NCBI GenBank assembly: GCA_900019385.1
Contig: FIZJ01000006.1
Coordinates: forward strand, 30,593 to 94,592
DNA length: 64,000 nucleotides
Direction: 5' to 3'
Origin: an uncultured Clostridia bacterium
GTDB lineage: Bacteria > Bacillota > Limnochordia > Darwinibacteriales > DTU012
Positions 32,469 to 40,910 of this stretch are shown piece after piece. Both the position numbers and the translations under genes were made by a program. How positions within the stretch are numbered: the stretch's first letter is position 1; each line of letters starts with the position of its first letter. The notes beneath the pieces were generated by a model, which saw only the letters and a list, made by a program, of their open reading frames with translations, ran no database searches and was not told the DNA's origin.

Positions 32469-33302
32469 ATGAGCATTCAATGGTATCCCGGACATATGGC
32501 CAAAGCACGGCGTGAAATCCTGGAAAACCTGAAACATATCGATGTCGTGGTCGAGCTTACTGATGCCCGGATTCCAGCCAGTGCCCGGAATCCAGATATT
32601 CCTGAAATTCACCGCAAACCCCATATACTTGCTGTCGCCAAATGCGATCTTGCCGATCCAGCCTGCACTGAAATCTGGTGCCAGTATTGGCGCCAGCAGC
32701 GCGAAAAAGTTGTTTTGCTTGATTTGATAAATGGAAAAGGTATTAATGTTTTGCGCAAAGAAATAACAAAATATCTGACAAAACAGAAACGTGAACCGAG
32801 AGTCTTGGTTGTGGGGATACCCAATGTAGGCAAGTCCACCTTGATTAATCGTCTGGCCGGGCGCAGCAGCGCCAAGGTCGGAGCGAGGCCCGGTATTACC
32901 AGGGGAAAGCAGTGGATTAACGCCGGTGGCTTTAGGCTTCTGGACACTCCCGGGCTTTTGTGGCCTAAGCTCGAAGATCAGGAGGCTGCAAAGAGGCTTG
33001 CTGTTGTGGCGGCGATCAAAGATGAGCTTTTTGACGCAGAAGAGATTACATATTGGCTGCTGGAATTCCTTCAGGAGAACTATCCAAAACTTCTAGCGAA
33101 ACGATACGGCCTGGAGGATCCGGCCGTTGAAACCGGAGAGGTTTTTGCCAGCATTGGTTACCGCCGCGGGTGTTTGGCAGCGGGAGGCGACATTGATCGG
33201 CTGCAGACCGCACAAGTGATTCTCAAGGATTTTCGTCAAGGACTGATCGGACCAATCACACTTGAATTGCCGCAAAGGAATGAACAGAATGAGGGATCTT
33301 GA
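32469..33302 (+). CDS. rbgA: Ribosome biogenesis GTPase RbgA (YlqF)
   Basis: RbgA is a circularly permuted GTPase needed for late 50S assembly. The 277-aa protein starts with the family-specific WYPGHMAKA. G1 is GIPNVGKST (about 116), G3 DTPGLLWPK, and GARPGIT is the G2 region. G4, normally NKxD, reads AKCD at 57-60, an unusual loss of the Asn. The C-terminal ANTAR-like RNA-binding helices are present. It precedes rnhB with an overlap. Confidence 0.95.
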   Translation: MSIQWYPGHMAKARREILENLKHIDVVVELTDARIPASARNPDIPEIHRKPHILAVAKCDLADPACTEIWCQYWRQQREKVVLLDLINGKGINVLRKEITKYLTKQKREPRVLVVGIPNVGKSTLINRLAGRSSAKVGARPGITRGKQWINAGGFRLLDTPGLLWPKLEDQEAAKRLAVVAAIKDELFDAEEITYWLLEFLQENYPKLLAKRYGLEDPAVETGEVFASIGYRRGCLAAGGDIDRLQTAQVILKDFRQGLIGPITLELPQRNEQNEGS

Positions 33303-33897
33303 AAAAGAACTCTTGGGCAAAGGTTACTGTCACATCGCGGGAATTGACGAGGCAGGGCGAGGGCCGCTGGCCGGCCCGGTTGTGGCTGCGGCAGTAATTT
33401 TGCCTTCAGGCAGTGAACTGACAGATGTCAAGGATTCAAAGCAGTTGAGCGTCAAGCGCCGTGTTAGGGTTTACCAGGAGATAATGGAAATCGGAACAGT
33501 CGGCATTGGTGTCGCATCCTCCGCAGAGATTGATCAAGTCAACATTCTGCAGGCTACCTTCCTTGCTATGCGGCGGGCAGTGGCCGAGCTTTCCGGACAA
33601 GTCAAGGTGGATTATTGTATTGTTGACGGCAACCAGCCCATTCCAGACTTGGAAATTGCCCAATCGGCGGTTGTCAAAGCAGACGCCCGCTGTTACCTGG
33701 TGGCGGCGGCGAGCATTGTCGCCAAGGTCTACAGAGACAAGCTGATGGAAGAATACGACAGGCAGTATCCCCAATATGGGTTTGCCATACATAAGGGCTA
33801 TCCCACCAAAAGCCACATCCAAGCGTTGAACAGATACGGCCCATCACCAATCCACAGGCATTCTTTCGACCGGGTCAAAGGAGGCCTGATTTCATGA
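33289..33897 (+). CDS. rnhB: Ribonuclease HII
   Basis: RNase HII cuts RNA in RNA-DNA hybrids and misincorporated ribonucleotides. The 202-aa protein has GIDEAGRGPLAGPVVAAAV with catalytic Asp20 and Glu21, the KDSKQLS motif, VDG and KADA acidic positions, and the C-terminal YGFAIHKGYPTKSH. The ATG at 33289 is 9 nt behind AAAGGA and overlaps the rbgA stop. Confidence 0.96.
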   Translation: MRDLEKELLGKGYCHIAGIDEAGRGPLAGPVVAAAVILPSGSELTDVKDSKQLSVKRRVRVYQEIMEIGTVGIGVASSAEIDQVNILQATFLAMRRAVAELSGQVKVDYCIVDGNQPIPDLEIAQSAVVKADARCYLVAAASIVAKVYRDKLMEEYDRQYPQYGFAIHKGYPTKSHIQALNRYGPSPIHRHSFDRVKGGLIS

Positions 33898-34952
33898 AAT
33901 ATGTGTCGTGCAAGGATCTGCAGCCTGGTATGTGCATCGCACGTCCAATATACGGTGACGACGGCCAAGTACTCCTTAACAGCGGCGTTATTCTCAACGA
34001 AAACCATATTGCCCGCATGTACGGCAACGGTATCCCCGGTGCGTTTATACTGACAGATCACGACGAGGATGTGGCAGTTCCGGAAGTCGTGACCCAGCGG
34101 ACTCGCCAGAATGTGATCAGCCATGTCAAGCAGGTGTTTGAATCCATCGAACTTGGGAAAACTTTTGACATGCAAGAGCTCAGCGCAAGTGTGACTGCCA
34201 TCATCGATGAAATTACCGCCAATCCCAATGTCTTGATTAATCTGACTGATATCCGGACTTTTGATGGGAATATCTTCGCCCATTGTGTCAATGTGTGCAT
34301 CTTGTCGATTATAATTGGGGTCAAGTTTAACTTGAACGAGCTGGAACTGCGCGAATTGGCGATCGGCGCTATTTTGCACGATATAGGCAAGATCAGCATA
34401 CCGACGCAGGTTTTGCAGAAGCGCGGACCATTGACCCGGAGCGAGTTCGATTTGGTGAAGCGGCACACGGTCAATGGTTGGCACATTCTGCGGAATAATC
34501 ACGGGATTCCTCTGTTGAGCGCCCATATAGCGTATCAGCATCACGAACAACCTAATGGGAAAGGCTATCCACGAGAGCTGCTCGATGAACAGATCTATCT
34601 GTACGCCAAAATCGTGGCAGTGGCGGATGCGTACGATGCCATGACTTCTGCAAGGGTATACCGCCAGGGGATGATGCCCTTCCAAGCTCTGCGGGTGATC
34701 AGACAACTGCGGGAGATTCAATTCAACGCAGCGGCGGCTGATTACTTGCTCAGCACAGTGGCGCCATATCCAATAGGCTCCAGGGTCCTGCTCAGCAACG
34801 CTGAGATTGGTGTGGTGGTGGACGTCAATACGGTTGATCGGGAACGGCCGGTTGTACGGCTGTTGTTCCGCGCTGATGGCAGCAAGTACCAATACCCCAG
34901 GGAGATTGACTTGATGCAAGAAACCTCCCTGAAAATAGTCAGGAGCATATAA
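33894..34952 (+). CDS. HD-GYP domain protein, probable cyclic-di-GMP phosphodiesterase
   Basis: HD-GYP proteins hydrolyse cyclic-di-GMP. The 352-aa protein has an N-terminal region without a recognised sensor (about 1-110). The HD-GYP domain follows, with HDIGK (about 162), a following KRHTVNGWHIL, QHHEQPNGKGYP (about 214) and VADAYDAMTS. The key metal-binding residues are present, so it should be active. There is no membrane segment. It overlaps rnhB (ATGA) and abuts yraN, an unusual insertion in the rnhB-yraN neighbourhood. A link to motility is plausible but inferred. Confidence 0.88.
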   Translation: MKYVSCKDLQPGMCIARPIYGDDGQVLLNSGVILNENHIARMYGNGIPGAFILTDHDEDVAVPEVVTQRTRQNVISHVKQVFESIELGKTFDMQELSASVTAIIDEITANPNVLINLTDIRTFDGNIFAHCVNVCILSIIIGVKFNLNELELRELAIGAILHDIGKISIPTQVLQKRGPLTRSEFDLVKRHTVNGWHILRNNHGIPLLSAHIAYQHHEQPNGKGYPRELLDEQIYLYAKIVAVADAYDAMTSARVYRQGMMPFQALRVIRQLREIQFNAAAADYLLSTVAPYPIGSRVLLSNAEIGVVVDVNTVDRERPVVRLLFRADGSKYQYPREIDLMQETSLKIVRSI

Positions 34953-35288
34953 GTGGCGAAAACCAAAGGGGTGTTGGGAGAAGAGCTTGCCCGTACCTAT
35001 CTGGAATCGCGAGGGCTGGCCACCAGAGAACGGAACTATCGGACCGAATATGGTGAAATCGATCTAATCATGCAGGACCAAGACGTCTTGGTCTTTGTTG
35101 AAGTGAAATACCGCGCCTCCGACCGCTACGGTAATCCTTTGGAAGCGGTGAGCCCCCGCAAGCAGGCAAAGCTCAAGCAAATAGCCCGGCGGTACATTGC
35201 CCAACTAGGTTACGAACCGGTTTGCCGTTTTGATGTCATAGGGATCTTGGGAACGGAAATCTACTGGGTGAAGGGAGCATTTGAATGA
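34953..35288 (+). CDS. YraN family (UPF0102) endonuclease-like protein
   Basis: YraN proteins have a restriction-endonuclease-like fold and unknown function. The 111-aa sequence shows GEELARTYLESRG, the core EYGEIDLIMQDQDVLVFVEVKYR with the D...EVK nuclease pattern, and AVSPRKQAKL. The GTG starts right after the HD-GYP stop and has AGGAG upstream. It often lies next to rnhB and dprA or comM, as here. Confidence 0.92.
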   Translation: MAKTKGVLGEELARTYLESRGLATRERNYRTEYGEIDLIMQDQDVLVFVEVKYRASDRYGNPLEAVSPRKQAKLKQIARRYIAQLGYEPVCRFDVIGILGTEIYWVKGAFE

Positions 35289-36430
35289 GATCCAGATTCG
35301 TAACACTATTGATTGCTGTTTTTTTGTCCATCGGCTGTTTCAGCCCGGTGCTCGCGCAAAACTTTGCTGTGGATGCGGAAATCGGGCTTTTATATGATTT
35401 CGACTCCGAACAGGTGTTGTTTGCCCAAGATGCGGACAAACCTTGGACACCTGCAAGTTTGGTTAAAGTAATGACCTTGTTTGTGGCGTTTGACCGCATT
35501 AAGTCAGAAAACATCGACTTGAACAGCCAAGTCACGGTGAGCGAACGGGCATGGCAAATGGGTGGTTCCCAGATGTTTCTGGAAGTGGGCGACAAGGTTA
35601 CATTTGACGACCTCTTGCGGGGAATAGCTGTCGTTTCAGGCAATGATGCCTGTGTGGCCATCGCCGAAGCTCTGGCCGGTACGGAAGAACTGTATGTCCA
35701 GTGGATGAACAGCAAAGCGGAGGAGCTTGGGCTCAACTTGCATTTTGTAGACGTCCACGGATTGTCGGATGCCAATCAGATCACAGCACTTGACTTCGCA
35801 AAGCTGGTGAAGGCTTATCTCACAGATCATCCTCAGGCTTTGGAGTATCACAGCCAGCTTTCTTTTTCCTATCAGCCTCGGTCGAGTAGAAATCCTATTG
35901 TCCAAGCGAACCGCAATGGTTTGCTGAAAAGTTATGAAGGGGCGGACGGGCTGAAGACGGGCCATCTGAGCAGCGCCGGGTATAATCTTGTGGCAACCGC
36001 CGAGAGAGATGGCAGAAGGCTTGTGGCAGTGATCCTGGGCGCCACAAGCGAGGCGAAACGGGAGCAGGAAGCTGCCAAAGCGTTGGACTATGGTTTTAGA
36101 AGTTTCGAATCGGTGAGTGTTGATCAACTGCTCCCTCAAACGCAGGCCCGGGTTTATAAAGGCCGCAGCGACTATGTGGCACTTACCACCGACGGAGCTC
36201 GAGTCACTGTCCTGAAAGGCAGCCGCGACAAATTGAGCGTGGATGCAAAGATAGAAGTTCTACAGGCTCCGATAGCCATCGGAGAAAAGGTTGGAACATT
36301 GACTGTCTATCTAAACGGTGAGGTGCTGAAAGAAGCGCCGTTGTTTGCTGCCGGGTCTGTCGAGCGGGGCAATTGGTTTACTATTCTCGTCGACTCAATT
36401 GTTCTGTTCTTCAAAAAGCTGTTTAGTTAG
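35285..36430 (+). CDS. dacF: D-alanyl-D-alanine carboxypeptidase (DacF/PBP5 type)
   Basis: This exported low-molecular-weight PBP trims the terminal D-Ala of peptidoglycan stem peptides. A signal peptide (about 1-24, ending PVLA) precedes the active site SLVK with Ser58 and Lys61, the SGN motif at about 118 and KTG in GLKTGHLSSAG (about 224). The PBP5 C-terminal domain and a final amphipathic anchor (WFTILVDSIVLFFKKLF) complete 381 aa. It may be the sporulation DacF or vegetative DacA; the sequence alone does not decide. Overlaps yraN by 4 bp. Confidence 0.92.
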   Translation: MRSRFVTLLIAVFLSIGCFSPVLAQNFAVDAEIGLLYDFDSEQVLFAQDADKPWTPASLVKVMTLFVAFDRIKSENIDLNSQVTVSERAWQMGGSQMFLEVGDKVTFDDLLRGIAVVSGNDACVAIAEALAGTEELYVQWMNSKAEELGLNLHFVDVHGLSDANQITALDFAKLVKAYLTDHPQALEYHSQLSFSYQPRSSRNPIVQANRNGLLKSYEGADGLKTGHLSSAGYNLVATAERDGRRLVAVILGATSEAKREQEAAKALDYGFRSFESVSVDQLLPQTQARVYKGRSDYVALTTDGARVTVLKGSRDKLSVDAKIEVLQAPIAIGEKVGTLTVYLNGEVLKEAPLFAAGSVERGNWFTILVDSIVLFFKKLFS

Positions 36431-36436
36431 GCTGAA

Positions 36437-36465
36437 GAAGGACCTGCGACGCGGTCCTTCTTTTC
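36437..36465 (+). terminator. Terminator of dacF
   Basis: GAAGGACC and GGTCCTTC form an 8-bp stem with a GC-containing loop, followed by TTTTCTT. It separates dacF from the convergent cwlJ-like gene. Confidence 0.88.
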
Positions 36466-36828
36466 TTACAGACAGAAAACATGGTCGCCGATGAGATACA
36501 CGATATCCCTGGTCCGGATCCAGTTTGTAGGACTCACCTTATCGGGGTTGTAAAAAAAGAGTGCTCCCCCGGTCGGATCGGCGCCGGCCATGGCCATTTC
36601 AGCCGCCTTGACGCTGTCGGGATGCACATCGGTGATCTGGAACAGCCTACCGTCGCTTACTGGAGAAAATTGCTGCGGCTGGTAGATGATTTCTTTAATG
36701 GAATTAGGGAACCGCGGGTCTTTGAGGCGGTTCATGACCACTGCTCCGACCGCCACTTTGCCTATGAAAGGCTCACCTTCGGCTTCAGCGTGAATCAACC
36801 TCGCCAACAGTGTGAGGTCATCGTTCAT
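36466..36828 (-). CDS. CwlJ/SleB-type cell wall hydrolase
   Basis: Hydrolase_2 family enzymes depolymerise spore cortex peptidoglycan during germination. The 120-aa protein is just the catalytic domain: RLIHAEAEGEPFIGKVAVGAVVMNRL with the catalytic Glu at about 15, then FPNSIKEIIYQPQQFSPV and the closing DIVYLIGDHVFC. It has no signal peptide or peptidoglycan-binding domain, so it resembles CwlJ rather than SleB. I chose the ATG at 36828, behind GGAGGTG; the 57 extra residues of the track lack similarity. No gerQ or ypeB is adjacent. Confidence 0.88.
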   Translation of the reverse strand: MNDDLTLLARLIHAEAEGEPFIGKVAVGAVVMNRLKDPRFPNSIKEIIYQPQQFSPVSDGRLFQITDVHPDSVKAAEMAMAGADPTGGALFFYNPDKVSPTNWIRTRDIVYLIGDHVFCL

Positions 36829-36915
36829 TTTATTCACCTCCAGTATACAATACTCGCCTGGATTTTTATTGCCACGCCCATTTCTTCTGACAGGGATACT
36901 ACGATTTTCGTCGAA

Positions 36916-36944
36916 TTGAATATGAAGAATGACAAATTTAGGAT
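36916..36944 (+). promoter_or_regulatory. Candidate promoter of the Lrp/AsnC pair
   Basis: TTGAAT (36916-36921), a 17-bp spacer and TAGGAT (36939-36944), ending 29 bp before the start of the first regulator. Moderate match only. Confidence 0.45.
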
Positions 36945-36973
36945 TGTCCGTGCCGGCAAGGGAGGGAATACGC

Positions 36974-37465
36974 ATGCAGATTGACGATTTGGATCGCAAA
37001 ATTCTGCAGCATCTGCGGGACGACGGTAGGGTGAGCTATGTTGCGCTGGCAAGTAAGTTCAACGTATCTGAAGGAACAATTCGCAAAAGGGTCCGGAAAC
37101 TTGAGGAAAACAAGATCCTGCAAATAGTGGGTGTAACTGATCCCTTCAAAGTGGGATTGGATACAGTTGCCTTCATATGGTTGAAAGTTGAGCGCAGTAA
37201 ACTGGAAACCGTGATCAATGAATTGAAAACAATTGACGACATCCGGTACCTAGTCATCACTACCGGCTCATATGACATTGTCGCCATGGCTGTGCTCCCA
37301 AACAGAGAACGCCTGATTCAGCTTTTGAACAAACAGCTGGGGCAAATACCGGGTGTGCAGAGCACCGAAACATCGATTGTACTCGAGATTCACAAGCAAA
37401 TCTATCACTGGAGTCCCTTTGATCAAGCTTTGAAGCCAGGGGGTGAAGCCGATGCCGAGAGTTGA
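36974..37465 (+). CDS. Lrp/AsnC family transcriptional regulator (first of pair)
   Basis: This 163-aa protein has the AsnC HTH (DDLDRKILQHLRDDGRVSYVALASKF, then VSEGTIRKRVRKLEE) and a C-terminal RAM effector domain with the ITTGSYDIVAMAVLP segment. Such proteins bind an amino acid or other small ligand and form dimers or octamers on DNA. The ATG at 36974 is 8 nt behind GGGAGG. It overlaps a paralogue by 14 bp. The regulon cannot be read from the locus. Confidence 0.9.
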   Translation: MQIDDLDRKILQHLRDDGRVSYVALASKFNVSEGTIRKRVRKLEENKILQIVGVTDPFKVGLDTVAFIWLKVERSKLETVINELKTIDDIRYLVITTGSYDIVAMAVLPNRERLIQLLNKQLGQIPGVQSTETSIVLEIHKQIYHWSPFDQALKPGGEADAES

Positions 37466-37913
37466 GATCGATGAAATCGACCGCAAGATAATTCAAATGC
37501 TCCAAAACGATGGAAGAGTACCGTTTCTGACCATCGCCAACCAGTTGGGCCTGGCCGAAGGCACGATCCGCCGCAGAGTGGCCCGCCTGCTTGATGAGAG
37601 AATATTGGAAATCGTCGGGGTGACGGATCCGCAGAAAGTGGGAATGCACACAGTAGCTATTGTCGGTTTGAACGTAGAGAGGCGGCGGATCGAAGACACC
37701 ATCGAGCGTTTGAGGCAAATGCCAGAAGTCCGTTACATAGCCGTTGCCACTGGGATGTATGATATCATCACCGAAATAGTCGTGCCGAGCAACGATGCGC
37801 TGCTGGAGTTCTTGATTGCCAAATTGAACGAGATACCGTGGATTATGAATACCGGGACATCGCTTGTCTTGAAAATCGCCAAACAGGATTTCGCCTGGAA
37901 CCCTCACGACTAA
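37452..37913 (+). CDS. Lrp/AsnC family transcriptional regulator (second of pair)
   Basis: The 153-aa paralogue has the same layout: HTH (IDEIDRKIIQMLQNDGRVP, LAEGTIRRRVARLLDE) and RAM domain with VATGMYDIITEIVVP. Both copies share the phrase IVGVTDP after the HTH. The ATG at 37452 follows GGGGGTG at 6 nt. Overlapping reading frames imply equal synthesis, which would suit a hetero-oligomer. They lack the hallmarks I know for AhbA/AhbB sirohaem decarboxylases, but that alternative is not fully excluded. The end overlaps comM tail-to-tail by 4 bp. Confidence 0.9.
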   Translation: MPRVEIDEIDRKIIQMLQNDGRVPFLTIANQLGLAEGTIRRRVARLLDERILEIVGVTDPQKVGMHTVAIVGLNVERRRIEDTIERLRQMPEVRYIAVATGMYDIITEIVVPSNDALLEFLIAKLNEIPWIMNTGTSLVLKIAKQDFAWNPHD

Positions 37914-39367
37914 CTGAAAATATTCACGGCTTCCCAACGGTACCGCAGCGCCTCCGCCACATGCCGAGGTTCGATCCTGGGCGCTCCGTCCAGTTCGGCA
38001 ATGGTTTTGGCGATCCTGATTGTCTTGTAGTAACCTCGGCCTGACAGTTTCAGGCTATGCAGGGCTTTTTCCAGCAAAGCCTGTACCTCAGGCGACAATC
38101 TGATTGCTTGTGTCTGCTCATCAGAGAGCAGCCCGTTGCGATGGCAATTTCGTGCAGGAACTGGAATTGACCCCTGTTGCAGCCGCAAATCCTCGGCGGT
38201 GACTGGCTCCAGGAATGTGAACAAGTCGATCCTGTCCAAAAGGGGGCCGAATAGTTTCTTCTGATACCGGCGAATCTCAAGCCAAGTGCAGCGGCATTGG
38301 CGGTTAGGGTCTCCGAGGTAACCACAGGGACAGGCGTTTGTCGTAGCGATCAGTAAGAACTTGGTCGGATAGGTGACCCTTTCATTGGCTCTAACTACCG
38401 TAATTTGCCTGTTCTCAAGCGGCTCCCGCAGCCCCTGCAAGACATCGTTGTCAAACTCCAAGAGCTCGTCCAGTATCAAAACGCCGTTGTTGGCGAGAGA
38501 CACTTCACCCGGTTTAATCGGGCTGCCCCCACCTAGCAACCCCGCTTTGGAGATGTTGTGGTGCGGCATGCGGACCGGCCGCGAGGTGATCAAGCCTGAC
38601 CGGGGAGGAAGCAGGCCGGCGCAGCTCAGCACTTTAGTAGTCTCTAGTGATTCCTGCCGGGACATGGGCGGCAGCAAAGCGTGAACGGACTGAGCCAGCA
38701 GTGTCTTGCCTGTCCCGGGCGGGCCAATCAGCAGGGCATGGTGATGGCCTGCTGCGGCAATGGTCAGCATACGTTTGGCAGTGATTTGGCCTTTGATGAG
38801 AGTGTTAAAACGGGGCGGCGCCGCTGTCGGTTCAAAATCTGGTTGCTTAAAAGGCAGAAAATTGGTATTATTAGATAAGACAGAGCAAGCTTGGCTCAAA
38901 TTCTGCACAGTATAGGCTTGTCCGGTTACCGCTGCTGCTTCAGGCCCGTTTTCAGCTGGCACTAGAAGTTTTTTGCCCTGCTGCTCCGCTAGTTCGGCTA
39001 TGCTGATCATTCCGGAGACACTCCTGAGTTCTCCATTCAATGAAAGTTCGCCAACGATGATATACCGCTGCAGCTGTTCCACAGGCATGCGGCCCATACC
39101 GGCTATGATGCCCAGCGCGATGGGGAGATCGTAAAGTGTGCCGTTTTTTCTGATGTTTGCCGGCGCAAGGTTTACGACAATCCTCTGCAGCGGATAGCTG
39201 AAACCGCTGTTTTTCAAAGCAGAACGGATCCTTTCCCTGCTTTCTTTCACAGCTTGGCCCGCCAATCCGACGATCTCAAACGCTGGCAGCCCCGGGCGGA
39301 TGTCGATTTCAACCTGGATAGCGACAGCTTCTATGCCGACAATGGCTGCGCTTGTTACTGCAATCAT
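37910..39367 (-). CDS. comM: ComM/YifB family Mg chelatase-like AAA ATPase
   Basis: ComM is a hexameric helicase promoting branch migration during natural transformation; YifB is its general name. The 485-aa protein has an N-terminal Lon-protease-like domain (about 1-170, with GLPAFEIVGLAGQAVKESRERIRSA), Walker A GPPGTGKT (about 215), Walker B ILDELLEF, and the zinc-type CPCGYLGDPNRQCRC before the lid. The start is the second ATG (39367), 7 nt from AGGAGG; the track adds 62 residues. dprA lies close by on the opposite strand, in keeping with DNA uptake or recombination. Confidence 0.93.
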   Translation of the reverse strand: MIAVTSAAIVGIEAVAIQVEIDIRPGLPAFEIVGLAGQAVKESRERIRSALKNSGFSYPLQRIVVNLAPANIRKNGTLYDLPIALGIIAGMGRMPVEQLQRYIIVGELSLNGELRSVSGMISIAELAEQQGKKLLVPAENGPEAAAVTGQAYTVQNLSQACSVLSNNTNFLPFKQPDFEPTAAPPRFNTLIKGQITAKRMLTIAAAGHHHALLIGPPGTGKTLLAQSVHALLPPMSRQESLETTKVLSCAGLLPPRSGLITSRPVRMPHHNISKAGLLGGGSPIKPGEVSLANNGVLILDELLEFDNDVLQGLREPLENRQITVVRANERVTYPTKFLLIATTNACPCGYLGDPNRQCRCTWLEIRRYQKKLFGPLLDRIDLFTFLEPVTAEDLRLQQGSIPVPARNCHRNGLLSDEQTQAIRLSPEVQALLEKALHSLKLSGRGYYKTIRIAKTIAELDGAPRIEPRHVAEALRYRWEAVNIFS

Positions 39368-39492
39368 CTTCATGCCTCCTATTGTGCTGTTAAAATTATG
39401 AATTCTCCGAATGTGAGAAAATTCCTGCAGAATCATAGAAGTGCTGGGAAGATGGAATGCTAACACAAAGATGACACGGGAAGGAGTCCAGA

Positions 39493-39729
39493 ATGGATTT
39501 TGAGATTGGCAGCACACGGATTTTCCACTGCCCCGTTTGCGGTGTGGACACACCCCACACCATTCGTGCCCATAAGGACGTCAATTACGGAATCGTCTGC
39601 ACCAACTGCTCAAGCGGTGCGATCGTGCACGAGCTTGATCTGCGGATATATCAGCTGAAATGGGAAGAGGAACTGCGGGAAATACTGGACAATCTTGTAG
39701 AACAGTCATTCGGCAAGGACGATGATTGA
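39493..39729 (+). CDS. Small zinc-ribbon protein, function unknown
   Basis: This 78-aa protein has a four-cysteine ribbon, CPVCGVD near the start and CTNCSSG about 25 residues on, then an amphipathic acidic tail. It has a good ribosome-binding site (AAGGAG, 8 nt before ATG) and its own frame between comM and dprA. I do not recognise the family. A role as a nucleic-acid or protein adaptor is possible but unproven. Confidence 0.7.
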   Translation: MDFEIGSTRIFHCPVCGVDTPHTIRAHKDVNYGIVCTNCSSGAIVHELDLRIYQLKWEEELREILDNLVEQSFGKDDD

Positions 39730-39756
39730 GCAAAGAGTTCGGGGGAGGAGATAGCC

Positions 39757-40812
39757 TTGCGGTGGAGTGAAAGAGACTATGTCATAGCCTTCAACATGCT
39801 TGATGGCGTAGGCCCAAAAAGGCTTTCGGCATTGGTTAAGTTCTTCGGCAGCCTCGAACAAGCCTGGCATGCCGATTGCCGCGATCTGATCCGAGTACCG
39901 GGCTTTGGAGAGGTGCTGGCGCGCCACATTGCGGACCAGCGGCGAGAGATCGACCCTAATGATGAAAAAGGGTGGGCAGCATCCCATGGGGCGAGAATAA
40001 TAACTCTCCTTGACAGTCAAGAGTACCCTCCATGCCTGAAACATTTGCCCAACCCTCCTCTTGCTCTCTACATCCGCGGACAGCTGCCGGATCGGCTGGG
40101 GATTGCCATCGTTGGTTCCCGGAAGGCTACTCAGACAGGAAAAAAACAAGCGTATAATTTCGCCTACAGGCTGGCTGACTGTGGTATTCCCATCATCAGT
40201 GGCCTGGCGGTAGGAATCGATACCCAAGCTCATTTGGGAGCACTTGCCGCCCAGGGATTCACCGCGGCGGTGATGGCCACTCCCATCAATGTCATTTATC
40301 CGGCGCACAACCGCAGGCTGGCACAAAGCATTGCCGATTCGGGCTGCATAGTTACTGAGTTTTCCAGCCGCACCGGTACCAAGCCGGGCAATTTCCCCCT
40401 GCGCAACCGTCTGATCGCCGCTTTCTCCCAAGCGATTCTAGTTGTAGAAGCAGGTCAAAAATCAGGGACCCTCTCCACAGTAGATGCCGGGTTGGATCTC
40501 GGGCGGGACATCTGGGCTGTCCCAGGCGATATCGGCCATCCTCTTAGAAAAGGCACCCATGCTTTGATCAAACAGGGCGCCGGGCTTGCGGACTCGCCCG
40601 ACGATTTGCTTGCCGCTTTCCCCCAAAACTCCATAAATTTGGAGGAAAACCTTGACCGTGATCATGAAATTGTGCTTAAATATTACCTGCAAGGGTACTC
40701 GCCGGACAAAATCGTTGCGTTGACAGGTATTCCGATTCACGAGGTGCAGAATGCTATCACAATGATCGAGCTTGACGGTTTGTCGAATTCAGGTAGAGAA
40801 CATAGATTATAG
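39757..40812 (+). CDS. dprA: DNA processing protein DprA
   Basis: DprA binds incoming single-stranded DNA and loads RecA during transformation. The 351-aa protein has an N-terminal SAM/HhH-like part (MLDGVGPKRLSALVKFFG, RVPGFGEVLA), the Rossmann-like core with IAIVGSRKAT, ISGLAVGIDTQAHLGAL and FPLRNRLIAAFSQAILVVEAG, and a C-terminal winged helix. Within the core, the usual GSGLD reads ATPIN. The TTG start follows GGAGGAG. It precedes topA, the standard order. Confidence 0.95.
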   Translation: MRWSERDYVIAFNMLDGVGPKRLSALVKFFGSLEQAWHADCRDLIRVPGFGEVLARHIADQRREIDPNDEKGWAASHGARIITLLDSQEYPPCLKHLPNPPLALYIRGQLPDRLGIAIVGSRKATQTGKKQAYNFAYRLADCGIPIISGLAVGIDTQAHLGALAAQGFTAAVMATPINVIYPAHNRRLAQSIADSGCIVTEFSSRTGTKPGNFPLRNRLIAAFSQAILVVEAGQKSGTLSTVDAGLDLGRDIWAVPGDIGHPLRKGTHALIKQGAGLADSPDDLLAAFPQNSINLEENLDRDHEIVLKYYLQGYSPDKIVALTGIPIHEVQNAITMIELDGLSNSGREHRL

Positions 40813-40831
40813 ATTATTGCCTAAGGAATGT

Positions 40832-40860
40832 TTGCATTATCCTGCCAAAACCACTACAAT
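40832..40860 (+). promoter_or_regulatory. Candidate sigma-A promoter of topA
   Basis: TTGCAT (40832-40837), a 17-bp spacer and TACAAT (40855-40860), about 50 bp before the topA start. One mismatch in the -10 and two in the -35. Confidence 0.55.
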
Positions 40861-40910
40861 AAGAAAGAATGATCTATCCATGGGCAATGAGTCAAGTGGG
40901 AGGTGAAGAC

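Noticed and set aside
33798-34919. Minus-strand ORF of 373 aa opposite the HD-GYP gene
   Set aside because: The plus-strand HD-GYP protein has intact catalytic motifs; the antisense frame has no recognisable family and no ribosome-binding site.
36829-36900. Sigma-G or sigma-E promoter for the cwlJ-like gene
   Set aside because: GTATACT lies against the ribosome-binding site, which would leave almost no leader, and the -35 match is poor.
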